Shown here one piece after another: positions 1 to 11,631 of a DNA stretch of 64,000 bases. Each line of letters opens with the position of its first letter. Position 1 is the stretch's first letter. The stretch lies in assembly GCA_963682175.1 (NCBI GenBank), contig OY821775.1, positions 34,160,053-34,224,052 on the forward strand, given 5' to 3'. This DNA comes from Triglochin maritima. Lineage: Eukaryota; Streptophyta; Magnoliopsida; Alismatales; Juncaginaceae. The translations under genes were made by a program, and so were the position numbers. Under the pieces are notes generated by a model. The model saw only the letters and a list, made by a program, of their open reading frames with translations, had not been told where the DNA came from and made no database searches.

Positions 1-759
1 TTAAACTAAGCAAGCAAGAAATATTAAAGAAGCTAATTTAAAGGACATAAAACTAAAGAAGCATGCAAGACATATGAATGAAAATTAAGCTAAGAAAGAT
101 GCAACATAACTAAAGGAAAACTTTATTAATTTGAAACTCACAATACAAGTAGCCTATCTCTACTTGAGATTTTACTCAAGGCTCACTTCAAGTAGAGAGC
201 ATGACCACCAAGTATCTGTAGAATACAAGGCAAGAGGAGGAGTTCTATTTATAGTCAAAGAAAAAGGCAATCGGGGACAATTCCCCGGTATGGACTAATA
301 CAATACAAAAAATAGACATAACACACAATTATACATGACCTGACTAAAACACATCGGATCCGGACCAACCAACACCGCAAATCAGAGGTCTACAGGGTTT
401 GGATTCGGTCTGGATTTTGTGTGCGCTTTTCTGGATGGCACTCTTCATGTGTGATGCACCCTAATTGGTTGTGTAGCCTGCAACCCGAATCCAATTGCTA
501 AAAAGCTCCTTATGATGGTGTGGAGATTCTTCATTTGCTCATTGATCTTTTGGTTTTGCATTCGGGTCTCTCTCTCTTGCATCTTAGTCCTTAAGTCTTG
601 CAACTTAGTCCATTTTCTTGCTTTTAAGTCCTTTTGTAGTCTCTCCTTCTCAAACCTACTTATTCCTGAAACTTAAACATTAAACTCGTTACGTAGCATT
701 GTTTAGGTGAAGGATAATGGATATAAGACAGAAATATATGCATGATATCATGTCAATCA
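1..759 (-). mobile_element. Athila-like LTR fragment K, cut by the window edge
   Basis: On the minus strand this opens with TGATTGACATGATATC at 759, the same LTR start seen in A, C, D and L. It carries a TATAAATA box (246-253), a degenerate snRNA-type motif (286-295) and one decayed palindrome (374-389). The other end lies left of the window, so it may be a solo LTR or the 5' LTR of an element continuing leftward. It has inserted into, or been joined to, remnant J. No TSD can be tested. Confidence 0.8.
246..295 (-). promoter_or_regulatory. K LTR promoter: TATA box with degenerate USE
   Basis: Minus-strand TATAAATA lies at 246-253 and a decayed form of GTCCCACATCG at 286-295. The 32-bp gap between them equals that of all other Athila-like LTRs here. 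Inferred promoter; decayed. Confidence 0.5.
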
Positions 760-2645
760 GAGGACATATTCATGCTCACCCAAACTTCCTCTTGAATACA
801 CAGAACTCTACCAACACTGATCTACCAATTGGACTCATTCTCAGCCCTTGAACACCCAACCCAAAAATTTCCCAAATTCTTACTTCAACCTCATAGTTGA
901 CCTCAGACTTGATTCCTTAGAACAAACCATCCAAACGTTCATGGAAACCACTCAAAATTCTTTACAAACTCTGGAAATGCAAGTGAGTCAGATGACACAA
1001 CAATTAAGTGAACGTGAGGAGTGTGGCCTTTCTCGTCCACACGAGGATTTATTTTCAGATATCGAACCACCACGTCATCCATAAAAATTCAAAGCACAAT
1101 CCTTCGAAGACAAACTCCTAGTCAGTCTGAGGGACTTGGGGTTTCAATTCATGATCACATGGTGGAGGATTAGATCCAAATTAATGATAACATGGAGCAA
1201 CTTGATTTTGGGTTAACACAAGATAGTGCCTTACTCTTTTTGTTCTGTGACCCTTGAGCCACATGATCTTCATGTTTGTTGTACCCTTCAAAGACCCACA
1301 TTTGGTGGACCAGCAAGTCCCTAATACTCCTATCGTCATAAGAACTGATGAGGGTATTGGGATGTCTTTAGAGGATATCTTGAGTAAAAGACCCACCATC
1401 TGTTCACCTGATATGTCGGGCAAGCATAACAAGGTTATCAACCTTGTTCCGACACACCAGCCTGTGGTTGGAGAGTTTGTATTGATGATCCATATTTTAA
1501 TACCGTAATGGGGGAAACTTTTCTTTTGTTGCTCAATTGTTGCCAAACTATCGAGAGGTTCGAGCTCTTTCAGTTTGATCCTTTGAATCAAACGCATTTG
1601 CATCCAATTCATGAACCTCACATGATATCTTGTACACATTGTTAGGGGGCCCACACTTGAGTATTTTGGCCCCGCATGGTGTCATGTTCTCATTGTCGGT
1701 ATATTGATCCACTATGAGGTTCCCTGGAATTGTCCTTTGACAAAGGACGATGAGTTCTTCTTTTTGTACATAGTTATAAAAAAAATCTCATGGGTTCTAA
1801 TCCATGAGGATGTGGGCTTCATTTGTTAATATATTTGTATTCCTTTTTTAAGTATCTCACAGGTTTTGGGGAATTCAGGTCTATGTCCATCAAAATAACC
1901 ATGAAATTTCATTTGTGCTTTACGTTGGTGAGATGTTTTCTTGTTCATGCATAAATCAACGTAGTATGATACTCACATTCATTGAGGACAATGGATGAAG
2001 TATGTGTGACGGGTTCCTTTACGTGTGTACATAGATCACTCTTTTTCCATTTCGTTTGTTTGTATTGCAAGGGTCACGATAGTGAGCCACATTTTACATT
2101 GATATATTTGTTATACCTTCATCCTTGGGTGACTTGTCTTCTTTGCTTGCCTAGTGGGTTAAAATTTTCCATTTCTTAGAAAATCTTCATGTGTTTGCGA
2201 AAGAATTTTTTTGTGGCGTATGTTTAGCATTTGTAAAACGATTGAGAGGCGAAATAAAAATGAAGCTCCCAGAATCAACTTGAACATGATGCATTAGGTT
2301 ATGAAGAACAACGATTTTAGGTCCTATCTCTACTCGTTAGGAGACACCCTAGGTTTCCCTCGGTAGGAGAATAATCAAAGAGTTTTAGTACTCCAATAAA
2401 TAAAGAAGTCCACCCTGAACCGAGTGAGTCAAATAGTTTGTGCCTATTAGTATAAGGAAGTTTGTCGTAGTCAAGGACCTTTAATCTCCTGTCATGAAAC
2501 CATAAGTTCTAGGGCTTTTGGTATATATGTAGATGATAAATATTTTTTTATGGTGTTCTCTCTTTTGTCATGGCTCCTATCACTCGAGAAATTAGGTCTG
2601 AGGGTACTTATTACATGGTGCTTTCAAGTCATCTAACTTGTTTTG
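760..2645 (+). mobile_element. Remnant J: 3' part of a protease-deleted Athila-like gag element
   Basis: Plus-strand remnant that aligns by eye with element I (about 60170-61440, then 62857-63530) and more distantly with A, B and C. The order is the gag linker, the gag-pro C-terminal region, and the 3' non-coding region with the conserved 'attgaggacaatg' block near 1981. The protease block found in A and C is missing in both J and I, in the same place. It stops near 2645 without a primer tract or its own LTR. Old and decayed. Confidence 0.7.
848..1640 (+). pseudogene. Decayed gag linker and C-terminal region (remnant J)
   Basis: The open stretch 848-1084 encodes a Gln/Glu-rich probable coiled coil containing LEMQVSQMTQQLSEREE. 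It corresponds to the segment after the zinc knuckle in A (LELQMGQLAQSVHERE). After a stop, 1254-1640 keeps decayed matches to the gag-pro C-terminal region of C and I, such as a motif before the GWRV position and DEGIGMSLEDIL. The gag core, zinc knuckle and protease are not present here. Several frameshifts and stops mean no protein is expected. Confidence 0.6.
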
Positions 2646-2739
2646 TCTGCTTGCTTGTGTTATGTGTTCATTCTCTTGTCTAGAAAGTCTCATTTCTCAG
2701 GAAAGTTTCCTTTTTGGTCGCTTAGGCGCGGTAGTGGAG

Positions 2740-3712
2740 GAAAAGAGGAGCAACTTTGTAATCTCCATTTCTTAATCAAGTTATTTTTTTATGTTCCTCA
2801 TGTTGTTATCTTTCATTTGATGAAAATTTTGTTCACTTGCTTTGGTTAACTTTAGTTTTCTTTATTTGCTTATGGGTTGTTTTTCTATTGTTATTTTCTT
2901 GGTTATGAAGATGAGTAAAGAGTAGTCCATCCACACTCGGGGTGGAGGGTTATATGAAGTGTTGATGTGTTGTATTGGTGTGTGTTTGTGTAATCCTAAT
3001 ATTGGAGTCTCATATGAATTCCATAACCATTTTGTTGGGCTCACTCTTGCCTTTGATATGCTAATGGTCTGAATTGATGCTTAGCACATGCTTTGGCTAG
3101 TGGGCGTACTTTAAGCGGAATGATGAGGGGAGGACAAGGTTCGAGTGGTAAAGAGATAAGGATGGCATGTGGGAGCTCGTACTCTTGTTGGCCATATCTA
3201 AATTTACATCTTAATTCATCCATAAAAATGTTACTCACATGAATTTACATCTTAATTCATGTGCAGACATAGTTGGGTTTCAGTCATTATGGATTCCATG
3301 TTCTTTATGTCATTAAACATGTAATCATATGGTTGTCTTTGTACTCATCTTGAGTAGTGTTTTGTTTGTTTTAATGATGGTGATAAATCTTAATCCATGT
3401 ACATACACTCTTAGCATTGTGGCATTATAAGATTTCCATGTTATGCTTCTCATGTTCACTAAATGTTACACACACACGAATACACATCTACACTTTCGCA
3501 TTCATTCTCCACCTCCTACGGACTAATTTTTTATTAGTCATTTTTTTATTTACGTCACATTTGTCACTTAGTTTAAATACTCTCAATCTTCCTTTTTCAT
3601 CCACCACTCGAGTATGGTAGTCGCAACAATACTTACAACTCCTTGAGGTTCGACCCGTATTTGCCACGTCTTCACCGACACCATTCACTAGAGGTTATTA
3701 AAATGATCAATA
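2740..3712 (+). mobile_element. Decayed LTR remnant related to solo LTR G
   Basis: The 3' part matches the reverse complement of G: a block reading 'ccttgaggttcgacccgtatttg' in two overlapping pieces, 'gccacgtcttcaccgac', and the end 'ttattaaaatgatcaata' versus G's 'ttattaaagtgatcaatca'. The left boundary is approximate. No TSD, primer site or coding sequence. It abuts remnant J. Confidence 0.55.
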
Positions 3713-4444
3713 AATATGTTATATGAAGGTGTTCAATGTATGGTTGTCAACAAGTTACACTTACTATATCAAACAGCCATTTATTAATTATGTTACAACC
3801 TTATACTAAAAACTTAATCGTGTAGAATTTTTCCAATCAATATTCCTGAATTTTCTCCTTCGCTAAAAATCCATATTATTCTTTAATTTATATTGTATAA
3901 TATTGTCTGCTTTTATTGACCGTCCTAGCATAATATTCCCAAGCATTTGTCTTATATTGGCCAAATGCATTTCGGTTGTCCTAAATGGTTGGTGATTTTA
4001 GCTAGGAAATTCGGACGTGCAATCAGGAATGGCCGAGTATGAAGATACACAGGTTTTCATGGCTTATTGTGTTGGTAGTCCTTACAAAGGGGGACAACCT
4101 TTCAGTTCATAGTATGTGATGAGACTCAAGCTTCTACAGTTTCATTCCTTCCATAAAATGATTGGTTGTAGTTTATTCGATTCATACACCCTTCCAACAC
4201 AATTCCATCTACTACTACTTCAGTGAAGAAATGGCCTTCCAGTAATTGCCATCTTCAACTACTCTAGTTATAATGAGGGCCTACACGGGTATCCACTTGT
4301 TGATATACTGTGGGTCCCATGACTACCCTATCGCACTTGTAGGTGCGATTGGAAGGCCACAAAGTTGTGGTCAGACACCCTCCACACCATTAGCCACAAG
4401 TTCTACATATCCGACTCAAAGATGCAGACCATCTATTGGTGATA
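3713..4444 (+). other. Unassigned DNA with the first half of an interrupted ORF
   Basis: Not recognised as LTR-derived. An ORF with its first ATG at 4273 runs in frame to 4444, where element A is inserted. It stays open across the insertion when A and one TSD copy are ignored, ending at 13132-13134; the ORF would be about 76 codons. 'cttccag' just upstream of 4243 could be a splice acceptor, so this may be a last exon rather than a small gene. I recognise no domain. 4440-4444 is the left TSD copy (TGATA). Confidence 0.35.
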
Positions 4445-5859
4445 TGTTGAACGTTTTAATTTAAAACCGCAAGTGCACAGCCGCGATGAAGCGGTGGCAA
4501 GTACGGGTCGTCCTCAGGGAGGTGAGCAGCCTCTTGTTTGCACGAAATCAAGTGGCGAAAATAATGGAGAAGAGAGTTGGTTACGCTACTCTACACTAAA
4601 CTACGCTAAGAAGTACGAAATGCGAAACAAAGAAATAAACGATCAAATAAAAACTAAGCTAAGAACAAAATAGAAGTGCTGGAATACAGAAATGGGAAAA
4701 CCCCTAAGGGGTGGAGTGAGTGCACACAAGCAAAGAGGTGGGTGTAGAATACATTCTTAAAGCACATGAAGGTGGTGTTTATCAAGCATAGGAAGTGTCT
4801 AAATGTTATGGCAAAACCTATCAATCTATTCACCAACTTGATTGATTAACATTTACATATGCAAGTTGTTTATTTCAGAACCTAAACAAGCATGAGAGGT
4901 GTCTAATCATTTTGGCAAAACTCATCAAGTTATAAATTCTATCCTAAACAAGCAAGCATACATTCATGTTTAATCAACACATTGAAATTAAAGCATTCAT
5001 CCCATTCTCTAATGCATGTATGTACATCTACTCCACCCCCCAAAGGGGATGGAACTACTCACTAAACATTACACAAATTATTAAACTATGGAAAGAAAGC
5101 ATATTTAAACTAAGCTAGAATTAAAAGACGATTAAACTAAGACATGCACAACAATAAAAGAAGCATAAAACAAACAATGAAAGAAACATAAAACTTTATT
5201 GATAAAATGACTCACATTAAAAGTAGCATCCTCCTACTTTAGTGTGTGCTTCAAGGCCTCACTTCTAGTAGGAAGAATAGCCACTTAAAATATGGAGTGA
5301 TTACAATAGGAGGTGAAGAGTTCTATTTATAGCCATGGAAAAAGCTAATCCGGGACAATCCCCCGATGTGGGACTAAACAGATACCACAAATAGCCTACA
5401 CATCCTCTAAGACATGTGCTGGAGAACTTTGAGCGCATTTGGGCCAAAACTGACCGCCAATTAGCGGTCTTGGACCGCTACTTAGCGGTCTACAGTGTCC
5501 GGATCGCTCTGGAATTTCTTGTGGGCTTTTCTGGAAGGCTTTGTTGGTATTTGATACATCTAGTTTGCATGTCGGAGCTCCGACCCGAATAGAATTGCCA
5601 AAATACTCCCCATGATGGTGAGGAGTATTCTGTTTTGCTCTTAGGTCCTTCTGTCTTGCAATCAGGCCCTTCTTCCTTGCATCTTGGTCCCCAGATCTTA
5701 CAATTCAGTCCTTTTTCCCTGCTTTTGGGTCCTTTTATCCTTCATCTCTTCAAACCTATTTATTCCTGAAAACTAAACATAAAACTCGTGACATAGCATT
5801 GTTTAGGTGAAAGATAATGGATATAAGATACAAATATAAGCATGAAATGATGTCAATCA
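4445..5859 (-). repeat. Element A 3' LTR
   Basis: 1,415 bp; in plus orientation it runs TGTTGAACG to GATGTCAATCA. It contains the twin palindromes, USE and TATA, plus an internal degenerate direct repeat (a 'gttttgcc..a..att.agacac..c..atgctt' block occurs twice, near 4790-4830 and 4895-4935). It has the same length as the partner LTR. Confidence 0.95.
5324..5489 (-). promoter_or_regulatory. A 3' LTR promoter block: TATA, USE, twin palindromes
   Basis: Minus-strand TATAAATA at 5324-5331; GTCCCACATCG (plant snRNA USE consensus RTCCCACATCG) at 5364-5374; palindromes ACCGCCAATTAGCGGT at 5453-5468 and ACCGCTACTTAGCGGT at 5474-5489, starts 21 bp apart. Confidence 0.7.
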
Positions 5860-5874
5860 AATACCCCCACACCT
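5860..5874 (-). promoter_or_regulatory. Polypurine tract of element A
   Basis: On the minus strand AGGTGTGGGGGTATT directly precedes the 3' LTR start TGATTGAC. Expected primer for plus-strand DNA synthesis. Confidence 0.8.
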
Positions 5875-6476
5875 AACTTTTGCTAGTCCCGAGCAAAACA
5901 AAGAAAGAGAAAGCATACGAAAAAACAAGAAATCCTAACTCACTTTCGTAGGAATCACGGTTGCACTTAGCACGTGCAACAAGCCGTTAAACCTCCTTGT
6001 CGCCAAGGAGGAGGAGTGTTGTCTCCTGAGGGTTTTCAGCGGATATACCCACAAAATCCGAACAAGATGCATTAATCAATCTAGCTACACGACTCGTTGG
6101 ACTTATTTTGTCGATCATGGGATGCGGTAATACTACTGGTCGACTCTATATATGTAATCAGTCCACACACCTAGCCTAATGAGTTATTCATGAGAGTTAA
6201 CTAAGGAATTAAGTGAAAGACATGGGCAACCTTAACTTCTGAATGTGATACAACGTGTAAAGTCCATTTTGGTTCTTATTTGACTCTTTTTTTTTCTTTT
6301 TTTTTTCTTTTTCTTTGGAGCATTTATTGGTTGGTGTTTGATTCTCCCAGGGTCAGGTTTCGTGCATCATTGCCTATGAGGACTTACAGTATCACGTACA
6401 CCTTCCCCCAAATCTCCACATAGGGCGATCCCTACCACCCGTGTAACGGGAGTTCGGTCGGTGCATCCCAAGTCAG

Positions 6477-6710
6477 ATGACTCGAAAGCACCAGGCACAA
6501 AGTCCCCTCAGACCTACTTTCCCAAGTGATAGGAGCCGTGCGAGAAGAGAGAACACCACTTATTCATTTATCTACATGGAAACCAAAACCCCTACACTTA
6601 AGTTTCACAAAAAGAGATTAAGGGCCCTTGACTACGACAAACTTCCTTATACTAACAGATACGAATTATTTGACTCACTAGGTTCAGGGTGGACTTCTTT
6701 AAATGTTTGA
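6477..6710 (+). CDS. Opposite-strand ORF, 77 codons (element A)
   Basis: This ORF runs against the direction of element A, between gag-pro and the 3' LTR. It starts at ATG 6477 with MTRKHQAQSP and is basic, rich in Arg/Lys. Open versions of the same length and start exist in B (17497-17730) and C (41551-41784), with only a few substitutions. Opposite-strand ORFs in this position are known in the Tat group (for example Grande). I see no domain. Because the copies are young, being open is weak evidence for selection; it may be a chance ORF. Confidence 0.25.
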   Translation: MTRKHQAQSPLRPTFPSDRSRARRENTTYSFIYMETKTPTLKFHKKRLRALDYDKLPYTNRYELFDSLGSGWTSLNV

Positions 6711-6754
6711 GTACTGAAACCCTATGATTACACGCCCCCCGAGGGAAAACCGGG

Positions 6755-7030
6755 GTGCATCCTAACGACTCGATAAGACCTAAAGCCAGTAAACTAGAAA
6801 TCCTAATGCATCAAGTTCAAGACAATTTTGGGAGCTCTCTTTTTACTTTGCCTCTCAACGGTTTTGCACATGCTGAACACACGCAAAACCTACAAAAACA
6901 TTTTCTTTCGCAAACACATGAAGATTTTGAAAGAAATGTGAAAATTTTAAAGCACTCGGCAAGCAAAAGAAGACAAGTCACCCAAGGATCATGGCAAGCA
7001 GATATATCGATATTAAATGCGGCACACTAA
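6755..7030 (+). CDS. Opposite-strand ORF, 91 codons (element A)
   Basis: Second plus-strand ORF against element A. It is open from a GTG at 6755; the first ATG is about 17 codons in. It encodes a Lys/His-rich hydrophilic product including THEDFERNVKILKHSASKRR. B (17775-18050) and C (41232-41537) keep it open with near-identical residues, and I has a frameshifted trace at 62974-63159. No signal peptide, membrane segment or known domain is visible. The missing ATG argues against simple translation. Confidence 0.22.
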   Translation: MHPNDSIRPKASKLEILMHQVQDNFGSSLFTLPLNGFAHAEHTQNLQKHFLSQTHEDFERNVKILKHSASKRRQVTQGSWQADISILNAAH

Positions 7031-7432
7031 CATGACCCTAACAATGCAAACAAAAGAAAATAAAACCAAAGGAAAAAGACTCGACTATGTACACGCGTAA
7101 AACACCCCCCCACACCTACTTCATGCATTGTCCTCAATGAATGTGAACAAGATACTACATGGATACATGCATGAAAAAGGAAAGATCTCACCAACATGAA
7201 GTACAAAGGGACGTTCAGGGTCATGTTGATGGACACAAACCCAAATTCCCTCAAATCCTGTGAGAAGCTGAAGAAGGGAGATAAATACGTGAAGAAATTG
7301 GGCCCAAGTACACAATGGTTGGGGCCCACAACAATCGATGCTCACTGAAGGAGTCTTTTATTACACATGTTTGTTTTCTTTTTTTTTTTACAAGATATAT
7401 ACATCAACCAAGATATTCTCATAATCATTTGG

Positions 7433-10400
7433 TCAAGGAACATCAAATGAGAACATCAAGTTTTGAGGACCAGAGACTTGCCGAGATAGGCAAACTTCAC
7501 TGGTACTCTGAGGTGTCATGAGGGGTGAAAGGTCAAAGCTGAAAGGCTCGAACCCCTCATGATATTGGTTGGGTGTGGGCAACAAAGAATGAAGTTGTGT
7601 TGCCTCACTAGGGTTTAATTGCTCATCGAAGAAAACCCTCCAACCAATAGGCGGGTGCATCGGAATGAGTTCCTCAAGCTCATTCGATGGATGCAGCAGA
7701 CCTGCATCACTAAGAATGGGGCTTCTCCCCAAGTCATCCAACAAGGACCTCCCACCATCATTTAGATCATCAAGCATAAGCTCGGTCATAGGTGGGTCCT
7801 TGTTGGAGTCAATATGAAGCTCAAATGGCTCAATGGCCATGGGACATGAGGTAGAGACATCTTCTGGTATAGGCATATGATGAGGTGTCTCACTCTCACT
7901 AGTACTCTCAACTGAATCATGCAACGAACACTCCCTTTGGACATTCATGTTCGAGGCCAGCTCACTCTGTTGCATTGCAAAGACAGGAAATGAGTCTTCG
8001 CTGGGCCCACGAACATTCTCAATGGGTTGCATTGGGGTTAGGGGTGTTCGTTGATTTTGTGGTGCTTTCTCCAATTGGCGGATGAGATTTAGATTTAAAG
8101 GTTCATCCATGGGTTCCTGTTGCCTACCATAGTTGAACACATGAAACTCGGCACTCATGTTACCGAATGAGAGCTTCATGAGACCATTTCTACAATTAAT
8201 CAAGGCATTGGAGGTTGCCAGAAATGGTCTACCCAAAATCAATGGTATTTGAGAGTGGGTGTTCGCAACAGGATTGGTATCGAGGACAACAAAATCGACT
8301 GGAAATATAAAATCTCCAACCTTGATAAGCACGTCCTCGATAATCCCCATGGGAATACGAATGGATCTATCTGCCAATTGGAGGGTGATCTTAGTTGGTT
8401 TCAATTCTCCCAAGTTCAACTGTTGATAAACAGAGAATGGGAGGAGGTTGACCGCTGATCCTAAATCAAGCAAAACATTGCTCAGTCTAGTGTCCCCTAT
8501 CGTACACTGAATAGTAGGACACCCCGGGTCCTTGTATTTTGTGTAGGTGGGATTGGACAAAAGTGAGCTGATATTTGCAGCCAAGAATGCTCTCTTAGGA
8601 ACATTGGTCTTCCTCTTGGTTGTGCAGAGATCCTTCAACACTTTGGCATATTGAGGTATTTGTTGGATGACATCCAACAAGGGGATGTTAACCTTCACTT
8701 GCTTAAACACCTCTAATATCTTGTCCATGTTGTCACTCTGCTTTTTGTTTAACCTACTTGGATAGGGAGCTTTTGGCAGGTAGGTTTTCTGCTGTGCCTG
8801 AGAAGAAAGCTTTGGTGTATTACCCTCACCCTCAGCTTCTTCTTCACCACCATTCCCACTAGGGGGCTGCATAGATGGTGGTGGGTGTGGCAGTGAAATG
8901 TGATTGTCAACCTGTTTTCCATTCCTTAAGGTCACAATGGAATTGACATGGTGAACAGGTTCCTCCACATGGTTCACTTGCCTCCCCCGAGGTACCACAT
9001 TCTCATTTTGCATTTGTTATTGTTGGTACATGCAGGGGTTAGCCTCAGGCTGGCTAGGAAAAGACCCTCTCTCTCTTTCATGTACAGACTGAGCCAATTG
9101 GCCCATCTGAAGCTCTAGAGATTTGATGGTCTGCTGATTTGAAGTGAGAACTTGACTTGTGGACGACATAAAATTTTTCATAGAGTTCTCAAGTCCACTA
9201 GTCAAGGTCTCAAGCGAATTGAATCGGGTTTCCATATTATTGGAATTTGGGAAACCCGATTGATTGGTGGTTTGCGCTTGGGGTGGCTGATAGGAATGCG
9301 CATGCATGGGAGGTTGGTGTGATTGGTAAGGTGGTCTCGAGGAGTTTGGAGGACCACCCGGGGCATTAGTTTGGTTCCATGAAAAATTGGGGTGGTTCCT
9401 CCATCCAGGATTATAAGATGATGAGTATGGGTCATTCCTGGCTCTATCATAGACGGCGTTGACACGCTCCATCTCAGGAGGAATGGACTCACACTCGCTT
9501 TCTACATGACCTATCCTACCACATGAATGACAGGGAACTAGACCAGATGAAAACATGTGAGGTGCACTTTGTTGGTTTTGGAGCTCAATCGAGTCCATAC
9601 GGCGCATTAAGGCCACCATGCGTGCCTCGGTGGCCGTAGTGGTATCGATAGCAAATGCGGTACCCGATCTAGTCGAGTTTGCATTCGCGATCCTCGCTCC
9701 TATACTAGATGATGCAGGTGGTTCCCTCACACTCTCCCACTGCATGGTTTTCTCAGCGAGGTCATCTAGGAAGCCCCATGCCTCCCTTTCATCCTTTCCC
9801 AAGAACTCTCCTTGACACATGGACTCAAGGAGCGTTCTGGACGGGATGTGAAGACCCTCGTACACAATCTGACAAAGGCGCCACAACTCAATGCCATGGT
9901 GAGGGCATGAGGATAGTAGCTCCTTGAACCTCTCTAGATATGCATGAAATGTCTCGGTCTCATGTTGATAGAACGAATTGATTTCGTTCCTCAATTTTTG
10001 AGTCTGATGATTAGGAAAGTACTTCTTGAGGAATGCAGATTGAAACTCATCCCAAGTCCTAAAGGAATTCGCCTGGTTGCTGTACAACCACTTCTTGGCA
10101 TCATCCTTTAGTGCAAAAGGAATGAGCCTAAGATGGATGGAGTCTGTGCTAAGTTGTTGCAGCTTGAACATAGCACAGACCTCCTCAAATTCCCTGAGAA
10201 AGATATAGGGGTCACCTTTCCCAGTGAAATGAGGGAGCATGGAAATGAATTGAGGCTTAACCTCAAAATGGTTCCCATTTGCCTCTGGCAATACGATGCA
10301 TGAGGGCAGAGCTGTACGGCTCGGGTAGCATCGATCACGAAGAGGTATGGGAACGACAACTGGAAGCACAGGTGGAACAGGTGGGTCCAGCAACTGCTCC

Positions 10401-10540
10401 TCCTCACGGAAATTAGCAGCCATTGGACCCGAACTACGTGCGACACGAGAGGAGGAAGGTGTCGAGAAATCGATGACCGAAGCCGGATTGACAACGCTCT
10501 TCGTCAAACGACCACTCTCGTCTTGTGTCCACGAAAGCAT
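7433..10540 (-). pseudogene. gag-pro: gag-protease polyprotein of element A, one premature stop
   Basis: Start chosen at the first ATG, 10540. Residue numbers are from that ATG. The Retrotrans_gag-type core is about residues 98-262 (ISMLPHFTGKGDP to LAEKTMQWE). A CCHC zinc knuckle, CHSCGRIGHVESEC, lies at about 337-350 (9491-9532). A Gln/Met-rich coiled-coil linker follows. A single TAA (about 9017) replaces CAA, by comparison with C. After it, reading continues in frame to an aspartic protease with LLDLGSAVNLLP (active Asp near 8467) and IPLILGRPF, as in Athila/Tat proteases. The product ends MFSFDVP at 7433. Gag would form the particle and protease would mature it. RT should follow but does not. 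About 1,035 codons. Confidence 0.88.
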
Positions 10541-11631
10541 GCACAAAGGTGCACACACAAACCACAACTTTCTTTTTTTTTCTTTTTTTCTTTTTTTTCA
10601 AATGAAGAATGTACGTAGAAGAGAAGACGAGGGAACACAGGAGAGAAAGAATGACTCAGGAGAGAAGGGAAGAAGTCCTTAAGCTACGGCAGATGGGTAC
10701 AGGTAGAAGCACACAAGCAAACAAGGCTCAAACAATCCTAAGGTCGCTATAGGTCCTTACAGCTAGACGACGCCTAACTGCGAGGTCACACGGCCTCAAC
10801 ACGCCTCACCTCCCTACAACGAGGACCACAAAGCCCAGCAAGTGAGCAAAGATCCGGGGATCTCGTCTCTCCTACTATCGACAAAGTGGGCAACGCCGAT
10901 CAGGTCATGACGGTCGGGACCGGATCACTCTCCTAATGCGTCCAACATCCTTAGGGCCAATGTCTACTTGATTTTAAAATTAGGTTCTTGATTAGTGTGG
11001 TTTTTGGGGCGAAGGAAAGGGTGATGAAATCCCCCACCTTATCTTTTATGGGACAACCCCTCCTTAGTAGCGTTTTGGAGTCCTAAATCTAGCAATCAAC
11101 TCTCCAAACAACGCTCAACTCACACTTGTTGCAATGCACTTCCTACTAACTAATGCATGTTCATATGAAATGCATGAATGAGAGTAGAAGGTGCGTACCT
11201 CATGCCAGCTCTCAGCAACAGAAAATAAAGCTAAGATAAAAGACAATCTAAATGCCTAAGTCACATACATGATGCATGCCTTAAACAAGAATAATGCCTA
11301 ATCTTTTGCTTTGAGTTTTAGGGTCCAAGTTGCTTAAAGGAGCTTTGATTCTTGATCTGGGAATAAACTATAGGCCAAGACATGCTAAATCGAGTCCCAG
11401 ATCACTATAACAGATAAAGAAATACTCCACAAAAATTTAGAGGCGAAATGAAGCTACCAGACCGCCCGTTGGCGGTTGAATACCGCTGATTGGCGGTCTT
11501 CTTCTCTCAGATCACCTCCAAACTTGACCAGATGCTTCCCCTTCTCAATGTGAGTCACCTGCGACAACGAAAACTACAAGACAAAAATTAAATCCACTCG
11601 AATCGTCCAAACAAGAGTCTGGACTGGCACC
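10541..11631 (-). other. Element A leader
   Basis: About 1.1 kb between the primer site and gag. A twin palindrome lies near its start, and a purine-rich run just before gag (about 10568-10600 on the plus strand reads T-rich). It includes a possible splice donor context (GAG|GTACGC near 11195-11205, minus strand). No ORF that I would call. Confidence 0.6.
11461..11497 (-). promoter_or_regulatory. Leader twin palindrome of element A
   Basis: ACCGCCCGTTGGCGGT at 11461-11476 and ACCGCTGATTGGCGGT at 11482-11497, starts 21 bp apart, 134 bp downstream of the primer site in the element's orientation. Same motif and spacing as in the LTR. Confidence 0.65.

Larger units (their letters stand above)
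5875..7432 (-). other. Element A 3' internal region, pol replaced
   Basis: About 1.56 kb between the gag-pro stop and the polypurine tract, with no RT or integrase. It holds a conserved 'ttgaggacaatgcatgaagt' block followed by a G-run (7105-7137 on the minus strand), which in full Athila/Tat elements usually sits after pol; a T-rich stretch at 6283-6316; and two ORFs on the opposite strand. The same region is kept in B, C and I. Confidence 0.7.

Noticed and set aside
353..389. Second palindrome 21 bp from the decayed one in LTR K
   Set aside because: CGGATCCGG near 355 is about 23 bp away centre to centre and of different sequence; not counted as support.
4654..4836. 60-codon ORF repeated at 11865-12047, and 36265-36447 and 52302-52484 in the other orientation
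   Set aside because: Lies inside Athila-like LTRs and recurs for that reason.
5875..7432. Env-like third ORF in the sense direction
   Set aside because: Athila elements may carry one, but sense frames here are closed and no signal peptide or membrane segment is visible.
8249..8458. Plus-strand ORF opposite the protease (also in B and C)
   Set aside because: Antisense shadow of the conserved protease sequence.
10108..10494. 128-codon ORF in another frame of gag (also at 37803-38189)
   Set aside because: Shadow frame of the gag core; the in-frame product has the recognisable domains.
11461..11497. Twin palindromes read as a miniature CRISPR or attachment site
   Set aside because: Only two units, no spacers of constant length with varied sequence, plant context; better seen as LTR/leader regulatory sites.
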